Source: Chara braunii (Eukaryota > Streptophyta > Charophyceae > Charales > Characeae). From it: a stretch of 40,877 nt of DNA. Both the position numbers and the translations under genes were made by a program. Where the stretch lies: the NCBI GenBank assembly GCA_003427395.1, contig BFEA01000105.1, positions 177,108 through 217,984 on the forward strand, read 5' to 3'. Of this stretch, positions 38,907 through 40,877 are shown one piece after another. Positions within the stretch are counted from its first letter, which is position 1. Each line of letters begins with the position of its first letter. The notes under the pieces were generated by a model. The model was not told where the DNA came from. It made no database searches and saw nothing but the letters and a program-made list of their open reading frames with translations.

Positions 38907-39437
38907 GTTCGAATATAATGTGCGTACGTTGTATTCGAATACAACGTACGTATGTTGTATTCAAATTTTTTGGAACTTTGATTTTTCAAAAATAATCAAA
39001 AAAATATGAAAAAATAAAATGTTATACAACAATGCAATACAAACAACGTTGGCCTGAGGGTCTTATTGAAATTCGCGAGAAAATTCGGAAAAAAAACAAA
39101 AAAAGGGGATGAAAATGTCTTTTACTGACTTTGTCAGAATTTCGATTAAAAACAAACTTCAGTAAAAAATCCGAAAAAAAAAAGTATGTTGTACAACATC
39201 GCAATGCAAACAACTTTTGCCTGAGGGTCTTGGCGAAATTCCCAACCAAATTTGAGATAAAAATAAAAACAATGGCGGTACTACAGGCTTCTGAAAAGTT
39301 GTACCCTAGAACTCGTTCTATAACGTATGTACGTTGTATTCGAATACAACGTACCTCGTACGTTGTATTCGAATACAACGTACCCTGTATGTTGTATTCG
39401 TATACAAGGTACGTATGTTGTTTTCGGGTTAAGAAGG
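38907..39437. repeat. Palindrome array in the TIR element
   Basis: Perfect 26-bp palindromes with half-site GTACGTTGTATTC lie at 38924-38949, 39329-39354 and 39358-39383. A slightly imperfect one is at 39387-39412. The A/T-rich middle holds a ~170-bp-spaced direct repeat (CAACGTTGGCCTGAGGGTCT / CAACTTTTGCCTGAGGGTCT). The minus-strand ORF across it has no domain. Confidence 0.9.
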
Positions 39438-39515
39438 TAGCATTCCCCGGGAGGCTCCATCTATTGGTGGGGAGCAGCACCGGCTGGAAAGCGGGTCGAG
39501 CATCCCTGAACACTG
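39438..39515. repeat. Dispersed repeat D (copy 3)
   Basis: GGCTCCATCTATTGGTGGGG-AGCAGCACC and CTGGAAAGCGGGTCGAGCATCCC match 18520-18570 and 15157-15205. Confidence 0.7.
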
Positions 39516-39807
39516 TAGCTATTTGCTTGATCAGGCATATAATTGTGATGATAGACAACTGCAGGGCTCACCTACAAGTACAAAAAATAGGGAAGTAGAG
39601 CTTACAGAATTGCCTGCTGTGCTTGCCTACCTGACGGCCTACATTGAGTCTAAATTGAGTGGTAGTATACACAGATCACATGTCTGCTGCTGAGGGAACT
39701 GGAGGCAGATCTCCCCAGTCCCCTCAGCAACAAACCCTTCCTATTCCTGTGTTGGAGTCTTGTATTTGGACCATTTGTAGTATTGGGCCCACTTGGGCCA
39801 TGTCATA
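39516..39807. other. No recognised gene
   Basis: Short frames only. Confidence 0.4.
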
Positions 39808-40831
39808 TTATGGCTGCTGAAACCATTTACTACCCCTGCCCCAGCCGTCGTCCTTTATCTGTCCTGAGCCAGGGTTCCTTCGTCCTTGGTCACCTTCTTG
39901 CCAGTATACTTCATTATGTCTCATTCCAGCCTCCCCCCTCCTGTCGGGAGATTCCCATATCTTCTTCTGACCAGAGCCACTACCGCTGATGATGCTGGGG
40001 GGCGGATGAGGTGAGGGGGGCCAGGGCAGAGGTCGAGGAGGAAGAGGGGGGATTGAAAGGCGAGAGTGGTGGCAGGGGCAGAGGTAGTGGCTGGGGGGGA
40101 TGGGGGCGGTGACTGCGGCTGTCTGTGAGGGGACAGGGGAGACGGGGGGACGAAACTGGTGGTAGGATACTAGCACAAAATTAGTTGGGAGGAAGGGGAC
40201 TTCGAAATCGCTAAGGGGTTTTCTTTGCCAGGATGGCTCCAATGCCGTCCACGGCTTCCATCGTATGTTATGGGCATCATCCAATTCAGAAAACAATTTG
40301 GACGGGTCCTGCCATAGTTGGTGGTAGGATTCCCGGATGGTTTCTTTGGCCGCGGGTTCCTTTTCCTCCCCATAATCCCTGATAAAGACTTTCCAGGCCT
40401 CATGGGTTCTCATTCTGATCTCCTCCTCTATGGCTTGCTGTGCTTGCTGCAACCCAAATTGGTGACTTTTCCTTTGAAAGGAACATCTGGCTCTCCAAGT
40501 CAGCATAAGTACATGCAGTCTCATACTGTGGGTGTATACACTGTTCCTTCATCCCTCCATCTGAGCTTGAGGGGCCCGCTTTACCAGCCCCACGAGTGTC
40601 TTTGACAAATTTGTTCTTGATGGCTTGTTCCTTGTCTGCATTATTCTTCATGTCTGCTCTTACTCTTTTCTGATCAGCCCTGCATTCTGTTTCCAACAAC
40701 TGAAGTAAGCCCCCCCAAGCTTCTTCTACTGCGACCTGCTGCCTGTCTAATGTTTCTTTGCATCTTCTCTTTGACACGGTCCATAGGGTCAGGACTCTTA
40801 GTCGTTTTAACAGCTTGAGCTCGTGAAGCAC
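39808..40831 (-). pseudogene. Frameshifted minus-strand ORF pair, unknown family
   Basis: Two overlapping minus frames, 40831-40400 (143 codons) and 40524-39808 (238 codons). The first is a Lys/Arg/Glu-rich helical region (LLQLLETECRADQKRVRADM, DKEQAIKNKFVKDTRGAG). The second resumes with IEEEIRMRTHEAWKVFIRDY-GEEKEP and KLFSELDDAHNIRWKPW, then a Pro/Ser-rich tail. Composition changes sensibly from one to the other in the overlap (about 40440-40520), so I infer one ancestral ORF with a frameshift. It could be a retroelement ORF1 or gag-like N-terminus. I recognise no family. Confidence 0.45.
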
Positions 40832-40839
40832 ACTCCCCT

Positions 40840-40841
<2 letters not shown>

Positions 40842-40877
<36 letters not shown>
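40842..40877. repeat. 36-base T run at the window end
   Basis: An uninterrupted T run reaching the last base, so its true length is unknown. Confidence 0.95.

Larger units (their letters stand above)
30067..39437. mobile_element. TIR element split by the LTR retrotransposon
   Basis: CCTTCTTAACCCGAAAA (30067-30083) is matched by its exact reverse complement at 39421-39437. CGTACGTACGTTCTATTCGA next to the left end pairs loosely with the right arm. Removing the retrotransposon and one GTAC leaves about 630 bp with no coding capacity, filled with 26-bp palindromes and a ~170-bp internal duplication (39017-39073 and 39188-39243). It looks like a non-autonomous DNA transposon or foldback element. 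No target duplication is evident, so the exact borders are uncertain. Confidence 0.65.

Noticed and set aside
39022-39558. 178-codon minus-strand ORF
   Set aside because: It lies in the palindrome array and AT-rich interior of the TIR element and has no domain.

Overview
The window is eukaryotic, repeat-dense nuclear DNA with very low gene density. The one host gene I recognise is a plastid-type glyoxalase I / VOC-superfamily gene. Long terminal repeat (LTR) retrotransposons with chromodomain-type integrases, many short inverted-repeat (MITE-like) elements and abundant microsatellites also point to the plant lineage. A charophycean green alga such as Chara is my best guess, but that is inference. 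The sequence is a short-read draft: it has seven single-N gaps, and Illumina Nextera mate-pair junction adapters are embedded near 10.04-10.39 kb.

Layout. 0-3.2 kb: two copies of a ~0.98 kb direct repeat, each ending in a (GT)n tract, then (GA)n tracts. 3.2-9.3 kb: no convincing genes, but at least three inverted-repeat element families, one inserted inside another (4942-5185), a long polypurine tract and several tandem arrays. 9.3-10.6 kb: a degenerate repeat family corrupted by adapter chimeras. 10.6-14.2 kb: a decayed Ty3/gypsy retrotransposon on the minus strand (gag, zinc knuckle, protease, RT, start of RNase H). 14.4-21.2 kb: LINE scraps, minisatellites, MITEs and dispersed repeats.

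21.79-22.72 kb holds the VOC/glyoxalase gene (plus strand, no intron inside the ORF). A 3 x 16 bp repeat and a TATA-like box lie just upstream, and three ~140 bp tandem repeats follow. 23.3-30.0 kb: no recognised gene, a possible tRNA-derived SINE, a compound satellite made of microsatellites, a four-copy tandem array and a gag remnant.

30.07-39.44 kb is the best-defined structure. An 8.7 kb chromodomain-type Ty3/gypsy element has both LTRs, an initiator-Met-tRNA-type primer site, an intact 702-codon gag and a frameshifted pol. It sits inside an older terminal-inverted-repeat element rich in 26-bp perfect palindromes. The GTAC target duplication lies exactly at the centre of the palindrome GAACGTACGTTC. 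The last kilobase carries a frameshifted minus-strand ORF pair of unknown family and a 36-base T run.

I found no evidence for a CRISPR array, an operon or a prokaryotic defence system. The novelty here lies in transposable-element architecture and in assembly artefacts that could be mistaken for biology.
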